Source of the DNA: Cochliopodium minus | Lineage: Eukaryota; Discosea; Himatismenida; Cochliopodiidae | Reading direction: 5' to 3' | Length of the DNA: 19,499 nucleotides | NCBI GenBank assembly: GCA_024220525.1 | Contig: JAMYWO010000005.1 | Coordinates: forward strand, 28,072 to 47,570 | Shown here: piece after piece, positions 1 to 9,037 of the stretch | Position numbering within the stretch: position 1 is the stretch's first letter | How the letters are laid out: each line of letters begins with the position of its first letter | The notes under the pieces: generated by a model | What the model saw: only the letters and a program-made list of their open reading frames with translations | Databases searched by the model: none | What the model was told of the DNA's origin: nothing | Program-made: the position numbers and the translations under genes

Positions 1-152
1 TTCTCACCAGGCCTGATAAAGGCAATCAATGACCATTCATTCTCTAGGTTATTTTTGATGTTCTCTTTGGAGATGGTGACAAACTCTGATCTCACCACCG
101 AGTATATACAAATAAGAAAGAAAAAAATGAGAAAGGAATATTTCATCATCAT
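1..152 (-). CDS. Secreted protein, first exon only (possible thioredoxin/PDI-like), cut by window edge
   Basis: Reading leftward from an ATG triplet at 152-144, the frame stays open to base 1 (50 codons). The first 22 or so residues look like a signal peptide: Lys4, then a hydrophobic core from Phe7 to Tyr17 (FLIFFFLICIY), then a polar SVVRSEF stretch where cleavage could occur. This suggests entry to the secretory pathway. The following residues (FVTISKENIKNNLENEW, then SLIAFIRPGE) have the pattern of the first beta-alpha-beta unit of thioredoxin/PDI domains, where a Trp-hydrophobic strand precedes the active site. No CxxC is visible because the window ends. The last bases read GGTGAGAA, so an intron donor may lie at base 7 or so. 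The start is the first ATG after an AT-rich spacer of 134 bp that separates it from the stop of the next gene. The signal peptide is seen directly; the thioredoxin assignment is a weak inference. Confidence 0.5.
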   Translation of the reverse strand, partial: MMMKYSFLIFFFLICIYSVVRSEFVTISKENIKNNLENEWSLIAFIRPGE

Positions 153-286
153 TTTTTTTATTTTTGTTGAAAATGAAAAGTTTTTTAAGAAAAAAATAAA
201 AAAAAAGATTAAAAAAAACTAATTCAATAAAACTGGAAAACAAAAAGTAGTTTTTATTTTAATTTTGAAAAAAGATCATATTATTT

Positions 287-1836
287 TTAAAGGAGATCTT
301 TGTTTTGTAGACAGAGGTCACAGATGCAGTGGAAGCTCTTGATGTCCATTATGTGTTTTCTCCTCTGAGCGGTGGTCATTCCTTTCTCGAAGGAGAAGTA
401 AGTGATGGTGAGTTCTTCACCTAATTAAAATTTTTGAAAAATAAATAATTATATTTATTTAAATAAAATCAAAAAACAAATTTTTATTTTGAAAACCTTT
501 TGGTATAAATTTTTTTGCGTGGAAATTGATTTGATTAGATTTGTGATTTCCTCTGTCGATGTTGTAGTCACAAGAGTGAGAGAAAAAGGAGCTCAGAAGA
601 TAAAATGCATCACCGTCTCCTACGATGTTGTCATTTTTGTCAATCGAACACGTCTCAAAGCTGTTGGTGTCGTACTTTTTAGACATGGATAAATAGTCTT
701 CATATTTAAAATCTTTAAATAAAAAAAAATAAAAACTAAAAAATAAAAAATAAAAAATAAAAAATAAAAAATAAAAAATAAAAAATAAAAAATAAAAAAA
801 CAAAAAACAAAAAATAAAAAATAAAAAATAAAAAAAGAATAATTAATATTTTTTACGTGAAGATACTTGTTTTTCAATTATTTTCCTTTTTTATTTATTA
901 AAAGCTTTAAAAAAATAACTTTTTGCTTTTACCATACATATTGTGCTGAAACCTCATCCACTTCCGCCTCTCCCTCAGACAACAAACTGATATGTTCTAT
1001 CAAGTTTCCCGTCTTTTCTAAATCTGCACTCTTCTTCATTTCTATGATTTCGTTCATTAAAAAAAATACAGCAATAGGTGTTGAAAAAAGTGCATCTAAA
1101 AAAAATTAATTTAAATATTTTCTGCAAAAATATCAAAATATTTTCAAAAAAACACTTTTTTTCAATATTTTTTTTTACTTTCTTTTTCAGTGACTATTTT
1201 ACAATAATATTCGAGCTTTTGGTACTCCTTTTGATGTCTCAAATTGTGAAAGAAAGCGTCATTCTTCATGCACAAATGAGAACAATACAAAGAGCCGCAT
1301 TGATGGCAGACTTTTCCCTTCCCATACTCACCTTTAACCTCTACTTTTGCCCGTGTATGTTTTGCACATTTTTGACAAGACTCTTTCTTATCAATTACCC
1401 TAAATCTAAAAAGAAAATTTTTCATTTTTTAGTTTAATTTTTTATTCTTTATTTTTAATTTTAAACTTTTTTATTTTTTAATTTTTTAAAACTTTTTTTT
1501 ACTGTGGAATATATATTATTGGGCTCTCACTGAATATCATTTCGTCCTTCTTTATATCCTACATTAATTCCAAATATATTAGGTCCAATTATCTCGCTAA
1601 GAAAATATTTTTTTTCATTTCTTTATATTACACGCCTATAATGATCTTTATCAATAAATAATCGGAAAAATTGTTTCTAATCACCTCGCAATCAATATAT
1701 TTCCTTTATTGGGATGCACATCAAGTTGGTAGGGAAAATTATAATATTGGCTCAGCTTATTATGTTTGATGAATAATTTGTTGAGAGGCTTGGATGAATA
1801 AGATCTAATGTGGAAGGATTTATTCCATTTATTCAT
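287..1836 (-). CDS. SMYD-like MYND + SET domain protein lysine methyltransferase candidate, six exons
   Basis: Proposed exons on the minus strand: 1836-1685, 1558-1503, 1399-1179, 1095-938, 674-497 and 420-287, giving about 298 residues. Exon 1 has a basic Ser/Arg-rich start, then HPNKGNILIA, the N-terminal SET strand. Exon 2 continues with DIKKDEMIFSESP. Exon 3 is a MYND-type zinc finger inserted in the SET domain (CQKC, CHQC, CSHLC). Exon 5 has the SAM-pocket region FFSHSCDYN. The last junction restores IPKGEELTITY exactly, and exon 6 ends in post-SET CxCxxC (FHCICDLC) followed by TAA. Family members methylate protein lysines using SAM. This one lacks the C-terminal TPR half of animal SMYDs. 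Oddities: the last MYND ligand pair reads H-x3-Y instead of H-x3-C, and the NHSC Asn is Ser. The exon 1-2 junction is one base out of frame with GT-AG splicing. The exon 4-5 junction works only with donor GTATGG and the acceptor before 674. The family call is firm; whether the gene is functional is not. Confidence 0.72.
720..836. repeat. Heptameric A-rich simple repeat inside a SMYD intron
   Basis: Mostly perfect units of T followed by six A, with a few C substitutions. It lies in the fourth intron of the minus-strand SMYD-like gene, where it reads as a T-rich tract. Translation in any frame gives artefactual Phe/Tyr/Leu/Ile-rich ORFs. Confidence 0.9.
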
Positions 1837-1953
1837 ACTATAAAAATGCTCCAAATATGAAACAAATTTTTTTTTTTTTTTTCAGTGAAAATTTTTTTTT
1901 TATAAATAAATTAATAATGATTAATAATGATTAAATAAAAATCATAGATCGAT

Positions 1954-3149
1954 TCATTTGAACAGACAATACTTCTTGTATTCCTTTTCTACAAATTGAG
2001 AAAGGGAAGTGGAATTCAAAAGATTAGCAAGCTTGGAGGGGTTAACCTTGTCTTTATAAACTTGAAACCTTGTCTTCATACTTTCTACCATACTCACTGA
2101 TTCTTCCTTATCTTAAAAAGTATATTTAAAGATGTAAAATTAAAGATAAAAAAAGATTTTTTTTTTAAGAAATTTAATTAAATCTAAAAATGAGAAAATG
2201 AATTAAAAACAACAAAAAACAAAAAATGAAATTAAAAAATAAACAAAAAATAATAATTAATAAAAAAAAACAAAATAAAAAAAACAAAAATAAAAAACAA
2301 AAAATAATAATTAATAAAAAAACAAAATAATAATTAATAAAAAAATTTTACCAATACCCAAAACTTTTGTGAATTCATTACTTAATGAAGAGGAAAACTC
2401 TCCCCAAGAAACGGCGATAGAATCACCAAAATTATCCACCCAAAAGTGTTTCGATTCATCCTCCAAAGTGTCAATGGGTTTGATCTTTTTGCTGGAAGGA
2501 GTACTGCTTTGGGGAGATTTCGTTTTTTGAGTTTCTTCTTCTGAGACTCTCTTCCTCTTCTTCTTTGTTTCTTCCTCTATTTTTTTGTTGAGATACGTGT
2601 CATAGATTGTTTGTTGTTGCTTTTACAAAATAAAAATAAATTTGAATCAAAATTATAAAAAATTTTTCATAAATTGAAATAAAAAATTAAAAATTCTAAA
2701 ATAAAAAAAATAAAACAAAAAACAAAAAACAAAAACAATCAAATTAAATAATAAAAAATTAAATAATAAAACAAAAATAAAAAAAATAAAAATATAAAAA
2801 AATAAAAATATAAAAAAACCATAAAAATGTTTCTTGTCGAAAAAATGAAAAAAATAGTAAAAATAAAAAAATTATTTATATTATTGAAAAATATTACCAA
2901 TATAAATTTTTTGATGTTTTGAGTAGTGGTGGATTCATGACTAATTTTAATAGGAATCAAGTTTTGAGGAAGTTCTTTAAAGCTGTCTCTGCTTATTTTG
3001 AAGATCATCTCTATGATGATGAGGGAGATTGGTTTGGGTACCTTGATTTTAAGTGAACTGTTGGAGATCCGCTTCAAAATGAGCAAGAACATAAAAATGG
3101 AATCTTTGAATGAAACATGGAACAAATGATGTTCTTTAGAGGCCCAACT
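1954..3149 (-). CDS. Unrecognised protein, last three exons, 5' end missing
   Basis: Exons 3149-2898, 2619-2352 and 2111-1954 join with clean GT-AG boundaries and matching phases (0, then 1) to give 225 codons ending in TGA at 1956-1954. The first exon starts at an acceptor (TTAAAG, then AGT TGG) and has no ATG, so at least one upstream exon is missing. Visible parts: a hydrophobic/helical stretch FHVSFKDSIFMFLLILKR; a strongly charged linker with KKKRKR that could be a nuclear signal; a segment HFWVDNFGDSIAVSWGEF; and a C-terminal helix-rich tail ending EYKKYCLFK. The FW...FG....V.W..F pattern resembles the EF-hand-like module of Cbl-type and related protist signalling proteins, but this is a motif impression only. 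Function is unknown. Upstream on the coding strand lie only simple repeats and then an oppositely oriented channel gene. Confidence 0.65.
2160..2345. repeat. A-rich low-complexity tract (intron)
   Basis: Interrupted A-rich sequence with recurring AAAACAAAA and AATAATTAATAA words, inside the second intron of the unrecognised minus-strand gene (2112-2351). Confidence 0.8.
2636..2880. repeat. A-rich low-complexity tract (intron)
   Basis: Fills most of the intron 2620-2897 of the same gene. It contains repeated AAAACAAAA and a duplicated ATAAAAATATAAAAAAA block near 2785-2818. Confidence 0.8.
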
Positions 3150-3169
3150 CTTTAATAAAAATAAAAAGT

Positions 3170-3469
3170 TAATAATAAATAAAATAAAATAATCACAAAA
3201 TCAAAAATGATTAAAATTAAAAAAATAACAAAATAAACAATGAAAATTTTTAAAAAAAAATAACAAAATAACAAAAATAACAAATAACAAAATAAAAAAT
3301 AAAAAAAACAAATAAAAAATAACAAATAACAAATAAAAAATAAAAAATAAAAAATAAAAAATAACAAAATAAAAAATAAAAAATAAAAAATAACAAAATA
3401 AAGAATAAAAAATAAAAAATAAAAAATAAAAAATAACAAATAACAAATAACAAATAACAAATAACAAAT

Positions 3470-3506
<37 letters not shown>

Positions 3507-3640
3507 AAATAAAAAATAAAAAATAAAAAAATAAAAAATAAAAAATATTTAATAAAAATTAAAAAAATAAAATCTAAATCTAAAAAATAAAAAATAAAAA
3601 ATAAAAATCTAAAAAAAATATTTAAAAAGTATATAAAATA
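3170..3640. repeat. Heptameric microsatellite between two 5'-truncated genes
   Basis: About 470 bp of units with 7-bp periodicity: a T-plus-six-A form and, at roughly 3430-3470, an AACAAAT form, with local slips. It begins just beyond the truncated exon of the minus-strand gene (ends 3149) and finishes just before the first visible exon of the plus-strand channel (starts 3663). It holds no ORF other than the repetitive FFIFYFL-type artefacts. Confidence 0.9.
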
Positions 3641-3662
3641 TTCAATCATTTTTGTATGAAAG

Positions 3663-4368
3663 AGATTGGTCACTATATTCAAGATAGTTAGAAGTATGGC
3701 TTCTACATTGTTCAGCATATTCCCTGTCACATTGAGCATGATCATAGTTTGTAATTGTTGTATGTACTTCTTTGCGGTGGTTGGAATGGAAATATTTTAT
3801 GGGGTAAAAAAAAACTTTTTTATTTTTATTTAATTTTCATTTTTTATTTTTTTATTATTATTTTTATTTTTTATTTTTATTATTTTTATTTGACAAATTT
3901 TTATAATGTCAGATCAAAGGACCTCATGTAAATTTCAATTCTATGTCTTCTGCTCTTTTTGTTGTATTTATATTAATGGTTGGACATAATTGGTAAAATC
4001 TTATTTTTTTTTATTTTTTTATTTTATTTTTTTATTTCTATTTTTTTAATTTTAAAAGGCTTTTGATATTGTGGAATTACATGGATTGGCACAAAGCTTC
4101 TGCAGTTTATTTTTGCATTCTCACACTCATTTTCAACATTTTTTTCTTGGCTTTGATTGTCGCGTTGATCATCGAAATGTATGTCATCGTTCAAGAAATA
4201 AAGAAGAAGAGGCAAGACAACTCCGAGATCAAAAAAGACAGGAAAACCAAAAATCTCGAAAAATACGTCCAAAATCAGATTCGCCATAGCCAACAGTTTC
4301 ACCATGATGATATCAAATTCAATACTGGGTTTGATCACGATGATATTAAGCTCAAGAATCTAAATTAA
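3663..4368 (+). CDS. Two-pore-type / voltage-gated-like cation channel, last S5-pore-S6 module, 5' end missing
   Basis: Exons 3663-3803, 3913-3992 and 4059-4368 join in frame (phase 0, then phase 2) to give 176 residues and a TAA stop. Exon 1 begins in an S4-S5 linker (RLVTIFKIVRSM) and carries an S5 helix ending AVVGMEIFYG, a hallmark of two-pore and Ca/Na channel families. Exon 2 is the pore helix and filter region (FNSMSSALFVVFILMVGHNW), where two-pore channels usually have VNNW; here one Asn is His. Exon 3 carries S6 (AVYFCILTLIFNIFFLALIVALIIEMY) and a charged, His/Asp-rich cytosolic tail. The protein would sit in a membrane and conduct cations. The voltage sensor and any first channel repeat are not in the window: upstream is repeat DNA, then a gene on the other strand. 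I favour domain II of a two-pore channel; a single-domain or four-domain channel is the alternative. Confidence 0.75.
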
Positions 4369-4734
4369 ATTTAAATGGAAAATTTTATATTTTAAAGACT
4401 TTTTTTAAAAAATTAAAATTGATTTTCAAAGAAATAATTGATTTAATGTTTAAAATAAAAACATGGAATTCTTAATCTAAAAAATTGAGTGAATGAAGAG
4501 TGAAGTGAGTTTAGTTTTCATTAATTCCCATTCAAATTCCTTCAATAAATAAATGTATTCGAATATTTTTATCTTTTCACACTCAAATGTATTTTTGAAG
4601 AAATGTTTGAAGAAAAAGTAATTGAAATCTATTGATTAAAAATTTGATATCTCTAAAAGCTAAAAATGTATTGATTCTTGAGAGTGACTTTGATTAATTT
4701 AATTAATTTAACTGAAAAAAAGAAAAAAAAAAAA
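4369..4734. other. Intergenic spacer between channel and iPGM genes
   Basis: AT-rich spacer of 366 bp. It has an AATAAATAAA-type word near 4543 that could serve as a polyadenylation signal for the channel. A purine run (GAAAAAAAGA then A13) sits immediately before the iPGM start. No ORF, RNA gene or repeat is evident. Confidence 0.5.
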
Positions 4735-7700
4735 ATGAAAGAAGAAATAGAAAAAGTTTGTTTGATCTGTATAGATGGCTGGGGATTGAGCGATAATATA
4801 GAAGGAAATGCTATAAAAGAAGCCAATACTCCAAACATGGATAAATTAATAGGTAAATTTTTTCTTAGCTAATAAAAGATATGATCATGAATGAAACAAA
4901 GAAAATATATCTTCACTATAGACAAATATTTAACTATCAAGCTTGATTATAAATCTGTTTTTGAAGATTGTAAGAAATTTAAATTCAGCTCACATATATT
5001 TTTGAATCCATTTATTCCTGAAATAAGATACTTCAAATGAACATAATATCTTCACGTATTAAATTAATTTTTCATTTATAACTTTAAAATCATTTGATAT
5101 ATTTTTCTATCCTTTGATCTATTGGTTTTGGTGTATCTTTATTGGTTATTCTTTTATCAAATTTTGTAAAGTTGTTTCAATCCAATCAGTTTTTTGTGAT
5201 TTTTTTTTTTAAACAAAAAAGTTAAGTAAATATTATTTTTTAAAATAATTTAAAATACTTTTTTAGTTTTTTTTTTCAATACAATTTTCCTTTTATTTTT
5301 TTTTAATTATTTGAAATTTAACCAATTATTTTTTATTTTTATTATTTGTTCACATTTTTTTTAAAAAAAAAAAAAATTATGAAAGAACACAACTCCATAC
5401 AACTTGACGCAAGTGGATTAGCAGTGGGACTACCAGAAGGAGTGATGGGAAACTCAGAGGTGGGACACTTGACAATAGGGGCGGGGAGACAAGAGTTCCA
5501 GGACTTGGTGAGAATCAACAAGTCTATCAAGGAGGGAAAGTTTGGCAAATTGGAGGCTTTGGTTGGTGCTTTTGAGAATGCAAAGAAGAAGGGAAAGATT
5601 CATTTTCTTGGTTTGGTTTCTGATGGTGGTGTTCATTCTCATCAAGGTTTTATTATTATTCAATTTTTTAATTTTTTCTATTATTTTTTCTATTATTTTT
5701 GAAGAAACTTTTTGTTATTTATTTTTTATTTTTTCATTATTTTTTTAAAAAGATTCAAATTTTTTATTTTAAAATTTTTTTAAAAAAATTTCTAATATTT
5801 TTAATATGATTTATTTGTATTTTTATTCATTTTTATTTCAATAAATTTTGGATTTTAAAAGAAACTTTTTGTAATTTATTTTTTATTTTTTCATTATTTT
5901 TAAAAAGATTCAAATTTTTTAATTTTTAAATTTTTTTTTTTTTAAATTTCTAATATTTTTTTTTATGATTTATTTGTATTTTTGTTCATTTTTATTTCAT
6001 CATTTTTGGATTTTTAAAAGAAACTTTTTGTAATTTTAATTTTTAGAACTTTTTTTATTCAAATTTTTATTTTTTCAATATTTAGAAACCTTTTTAAGAT
6101 TTTATTTTATTATATTTTATTTAATTTAATTTATTTTTATAAAATTTTAATTTTCTTTTCTTTTCATTCATTTTATTTCAATAAATTTTAGTTTTTATTG
6201 TTCTTTTTTTTTATTTTTATTTTTTTACTTTTATTCATGTGATTTCATTTTTTTCATTTTTTATTTTTTTTATTTTTAATATATTTTTTATTTCCATTTT
6301 AATAAAAACAGAGCATTTGTACAAATTACTCGAAGAAGCAAAGAAAGCAGGTATCAAAGACTCCTACATCCACTTCTTCGCAGACGGAAGAGACACTCCC
6401 CCCCAAAGCAGCCCTCTCTACATCGAAGCCCTCCTCAAGAAAACAAAGGAGTTGGAGTACGGTCACATCGCCACCATCGCGGGGAGATATTACGCCATGG
6501 ATCGTGATACAAGATGGGACAGAATCAAAATTGCCTATGATGGTTTGACAAGAGGTTATTTTAATTTTTTTAAAAAATTTTTTGATTTAATTGTAATTTT
6601 TTAATTTAATTTTTTTACAAAATTTTTTTAAAAAAAATTTTTAATTTTTATTGTTTTTTATGTCAAAATTTAGATCTATTTTTATAATTTTAATTTATTG
6701 TATTACTTTTTAATTTTAATTTTATTTTATTTTTGAAATTAAAAGATTAATTATTTTATAGAATTTTTTATTTTAGTTATTTTTTTGATTTCATCATTTT
6801 TTTTTTGTTTTTAAAATTAAAGGATTAATTGTTTTAAATAATATTTTTTTTGTTTTAAATATTTTTTTTAATCTTACTTTATTTTTATTTAAATTTTTTT
6901 TTTCATTTCATTTTTTTATTTTAAAAAAAGATTAATTTCTTTTTTTAATTTTTATTTTTATATTTTTTTTATTTTATTTAAAAAAAGATTACTTTGAAGA
7001 ATTTTTTTTTTTTATCATTTGTTTTGAATAAAAATAAAAAGGAGAAGGAGAAGAGATAGGAGGTGAAGGGGAAATAATAGAGACTATACTCCGAAGACAC
7101 GAGGAGGGAGAAAACGATGAGTTTTTGAAGCCCATCATCGTCAACAAGGAGGGTTTGATTGGAGATGAGGACACCCTCGTCTTCTTCGATTTCAGATCTG
7201 ACAGAATGAGAGAAATCTTCCAATCTTTTTATGACGGTAAATAAAATAATAAAAAAATAAAAAAAATAAAAAAATAAAAATTAAAGTAAATAATAAATTA
7301 AAAATTAAAGAGAATAAAAAAATAAAAATTTATTTTTATAAAAATCTAATGGAAAAAAATGAAAAAATAAAAATACAAAAATAAAAATAAAAATAAAGTT
7401 AATAAAGTAAAAAAATATGAGTAAAATAAAATAAAACAAAAATAAAAAAATAAAATAAAACAAAAATAAAAAAATAAAAAAATAAAATAAAACAAAAATA
7501 AAAAAATAAAAAATAATAAAATAAAACAAAAAACTAAAAACTAAAAAAATAAAATAATAACAAAAAATAAAATAATAATAAATAAAAATTAAAAATTAAT
7601 AAGTATAAAATATAAAAATTAAAATAAAGTTAAAAAAGTAAAAAATATGAATAAAAATAAAAAAATAAAAAATAAAAAAATAAAAAAAATAAAAATCTAA

Positions 7701-8198
7701 AATGATTAAATGATTAAATGAGAAATAGTTTAAAAAAATAAATTAATAAAATAAAATGATCAAGAAAAATAAAATGAGAAATAATTTAAAAATAAAATAA
7801 AAATATTAAAAAAATGATAAAAAAATTAAGTTAATAAAATAAAATGATTGAGAAAAATAAAATGAGAAATAATTTAAAAATAAAATAAAAATAAATAAAA
7901 TATTAAAAAAAAATTAAATAAAACAAAAATAATCATAAAAAAACATTTAAATTTCTCTTAAAAATAGAAAAGAAAAACTTTGAAGGATCAAAAGCACTTA
8001 AGGGAGCATACTTGGTCCAAATGACCCAGTACAACAGCGCCTTCAAAACTCCCATCATCTTCGCTCAACAGAAAATGGACAACGTTCTCTCCGAGTGGAT
8101 CTCCAAAAAAAAACTTTTGCAATACCACACCGCTGAAACTGAAAAGTATGCTCATGTCACTTTCTTTTTCAATGGTGGTCTTGAAAGACAATTTGAAG
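4735..8198 (+). CDS. iPGM: 2,3-bisphosphoglycerate-independent phosphoglycerate mutase, five exons, C-terminal third missing
   Basis: Exons 4735-4852, 5386-5646, 6312-6554, 7042-7236 and 7968-8198 encode 349 residues in frame. All four introns are phase 1 (a G before the donor). The enzyme interconverts 3- and 2-phosphoglycerate in cytosolic glycolysis, using two Mn ions. Visible residues: Asp14 of DGWG (metal ligand), Ser63 of MGNSEVGH (phosphoserine nucleophile), His123 of GGVHSH, DGRDTPP at 151-157, GRYYAMDRD at 184-192, Arg259 and Arg262 (substrate binding, with Asp257 where most homologues have Asn), Lys332 of AETEKYAHV and FFFNGG at 338-343. The family is about 510-550 residues long. 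The part carrying the remaining metal ligands (SPKVATYD, NPDMVGHTG, TADHGN regions) is absent downstream. The ATG at 4735 is chosen because it gives the usual short lead before DGWG; an in-frame upstream ATG at 4678 is followed by poly-Lys from the A-run. The family call is very secure. The fragment shown could not be an active mutase. Confidence 0.93.
5704..6045. repeat. Tandem repeat of about 157-159 bp in iPGM intron 2
   Basis: The word GAAACTTTTTGT recurs at 5704, 5861 and 6020. It is followed each time by similar sequence (TTATTTTTTATTTTTTCATTAT, AAAAGATTCAAATTTTTT, ATGATTTATTTGTATTTTT in the first two copies). This gives two near-complete copies and a partial third inside the T-rich 665-bp intron 5647-6311. 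Confidence 0.8.
6555..7041. repeat. T-rich iPGM intron 3 with degenerate internal repeats
   Basis: A 487-bp intron of almost pure T/A. The word AAAGATTAAT (with variants) recurs near 6742, 6820 and 6925, suggesting older, decayed tandem duplication. Nothing else is visible. Confidence 0.6.
7237..7967. repeat. A-rich iPGM intron 4 with an 88-bp tandem duplication
   Basis: Unlike introns 2 and 3, this 731-bp intron is A-rich on the coding strand. It contains several copies of a unit around AAAATAAAACAAAAATAAA (about 7420-7530). A clear duplication has copies starting at 7743 and 7831 (TTAATAAAATAAAATGAT at each start). The acceptor is TAG at 7965-7967, the only nearby AG that keeps the frame. 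Confidence 0.75.
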
Positions 8199-8255
8199 GC
8201 ACTTTTTTTATTTTTTTTTTTATTTTTTTATTTTTTATTTTTCAGTAATTTTATG

Positions 8256-8287
<32 letters not shown>

Positions 8288-8327
8288 TCTTTCATCATTA
8301 TTTTGTATTATTTTTTTATAATATAAG
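8199..8327. other. T-rich break after iPGM exon 5, including a 27-base T run
   Basis: The last recognisable iPGM codon is followed by GGCACTTTTTTT rather than a GT donor, then by T-rich sequence with an uninterrupted T run at 8256-8282. A GC donor at 8199 with an AG at 8326-8327 would formally splice in phase into the small ORF at 8328, but nothing in that ORF resembles iPGM. Confidence 0.6.
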
Positions 8328-8392
8328 ATAGTGAAGACAGCAACAGTAGTGAAGAGATCCAAGATATCAGAGATTTTTTTTTACAAATTTAA
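8328..8392 (+). other. Orphan acidic exon-like ORF
   Basis: After an ATATAAG acceptor-like sequence, an open stretch encodes a Ser/Asp/Glu-rich peptide (SEDSNSSEEIQDIRDFF) ending in TAA. Composition is coding-like against the AT-rich surroundings. It could be the terminal exon of a lost gene or an aberrant tail of the truncated iPGM. No family is recognisable. Confidence 0.25.
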
Positions 8393-8506
8393 ATTTTAAA
8401 TATTATTAAATTTTTAAAGCAAGAATGAGAAGTTACTCTTGAATGAAAACATGATGTTTACTATAGAAAAAAAGTATTTGGAAACAAAGAAGTTGATATC
8501 AGTTAG

Positions 8507-8722
8507 GATAACAACACCAATAATGATCTAATTGTCAATCCCAACCAAAAGAAACGAACAACATCAATTTTGAAAAGACTGTTGACCATAGATGATTCTA
8601 CTGACTTTTTCCTTCTCAAAAACAAAATGATGCATGTTTTCAAGTCAGTCAACATCAGTGAAGCTTTGGGAAAGTTCCTTGAAAAATACTGCTCCAAAAT
8701 TAAATTTCTGTTTGAAATTTGA
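8507..8722 (+). other. Orphan exon-like ORF, unrecognised
   Basis: It opens directly after an acceptor-like CAGTTAG and runs 71 codons to TGA. The sequence is coding-like: basic start (NPNQKKRTTSILKRLL), then TIDDSTDFFLLKNKMMHVF and SEALGKFLEKYCSKIK, consistent with amphipathic helices. No ATG precedes it in frame, so it looks like the last exon of a gene whose other exons are missing. A short Lys/Glu-rich ORF in another frame (about 8750-8846, ending LFFTK) follows. Function is unknown. Confidence 0.3.
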
Positions 8723-8865
8723 AAATACGAGATTTCATTTAAATTTAAAATTGAAAAAGAAAACTGAAATGTCAATTGAATTGGATAATCTCTTATCAGA
8801 AAACAGGAAGAAAAAGACCGAAACAGAACTGTTTTTCACTAAATAAAAGTGTGGCTGCAATAACA

Positions 8866-8957
8866 AATTACTACGGAACAACACCCTGCAGCAGTATTCC
8901 TTATATTTAATAACGTATTCTGTTCTATCTGTTACAGACTGTTGCTCCCTGTTAATT
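8866..8957. other. Imperfect hairpin with CTGTT word array, possible replication-origin remnant
   Basis: Arms 8866-8888 and 8935-8957 are inverted and match at 17 of 23 positions around a 46-base loop. CTGTT occurs at 8920, 8929, 8939 and 8949 (steps 9, 10, 10), with a CTGTA at 8960. The loop contains CAGTATTCC at 8892-8900, seven of nine bases like the TAGTATTAC nonamer of CRESS virus origins. The stretch is less AT-rich than its neighbours and marks the left side of the virus-like island. Calling it an origin is speculative. Confidence 0.25.
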
Positions 8958-9037
8958 AGCTGTATTTTGAGTGAAAACAAGCTGTTTCCTATACGTTAGG
9001 GATTCTTTTATAAATAAAAAAAATGGAAGAAAGTTGA

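Noticed and set aside
1078-1437. 119-codon plus-strand ORF with a hydrophobic stretch
   Set aside because: Antisense to the MYND exon of the SMYD-like gene and made largely of T-rich intron.
1559-1600. Alternative SMYD exon reading EIIGPNIFGINV after a TTTTCTTAG acceptor
   Set aside because: The continuation stops after GYKEGRNDIQ and does not reach the DIKKDEMIF frame; the exon starting at 1558 fits the SET domain better, though the join is imperfect.
3170-3640. Telomere-like or CRISPR-like array
   Set aside because: The 7-bp units lack G and there are no spacers; it is a simple A-rich microsatellite.
3152-3745. 197-codon minus-strand ORF rich in Phe/Tyr/Leu/Ile
   Set aside because: It is mostly the heptamer repeat read as FFIFYFL units; its first 40 codons are antisense to the channel exon, whose splice phases and pore motif are convincing.
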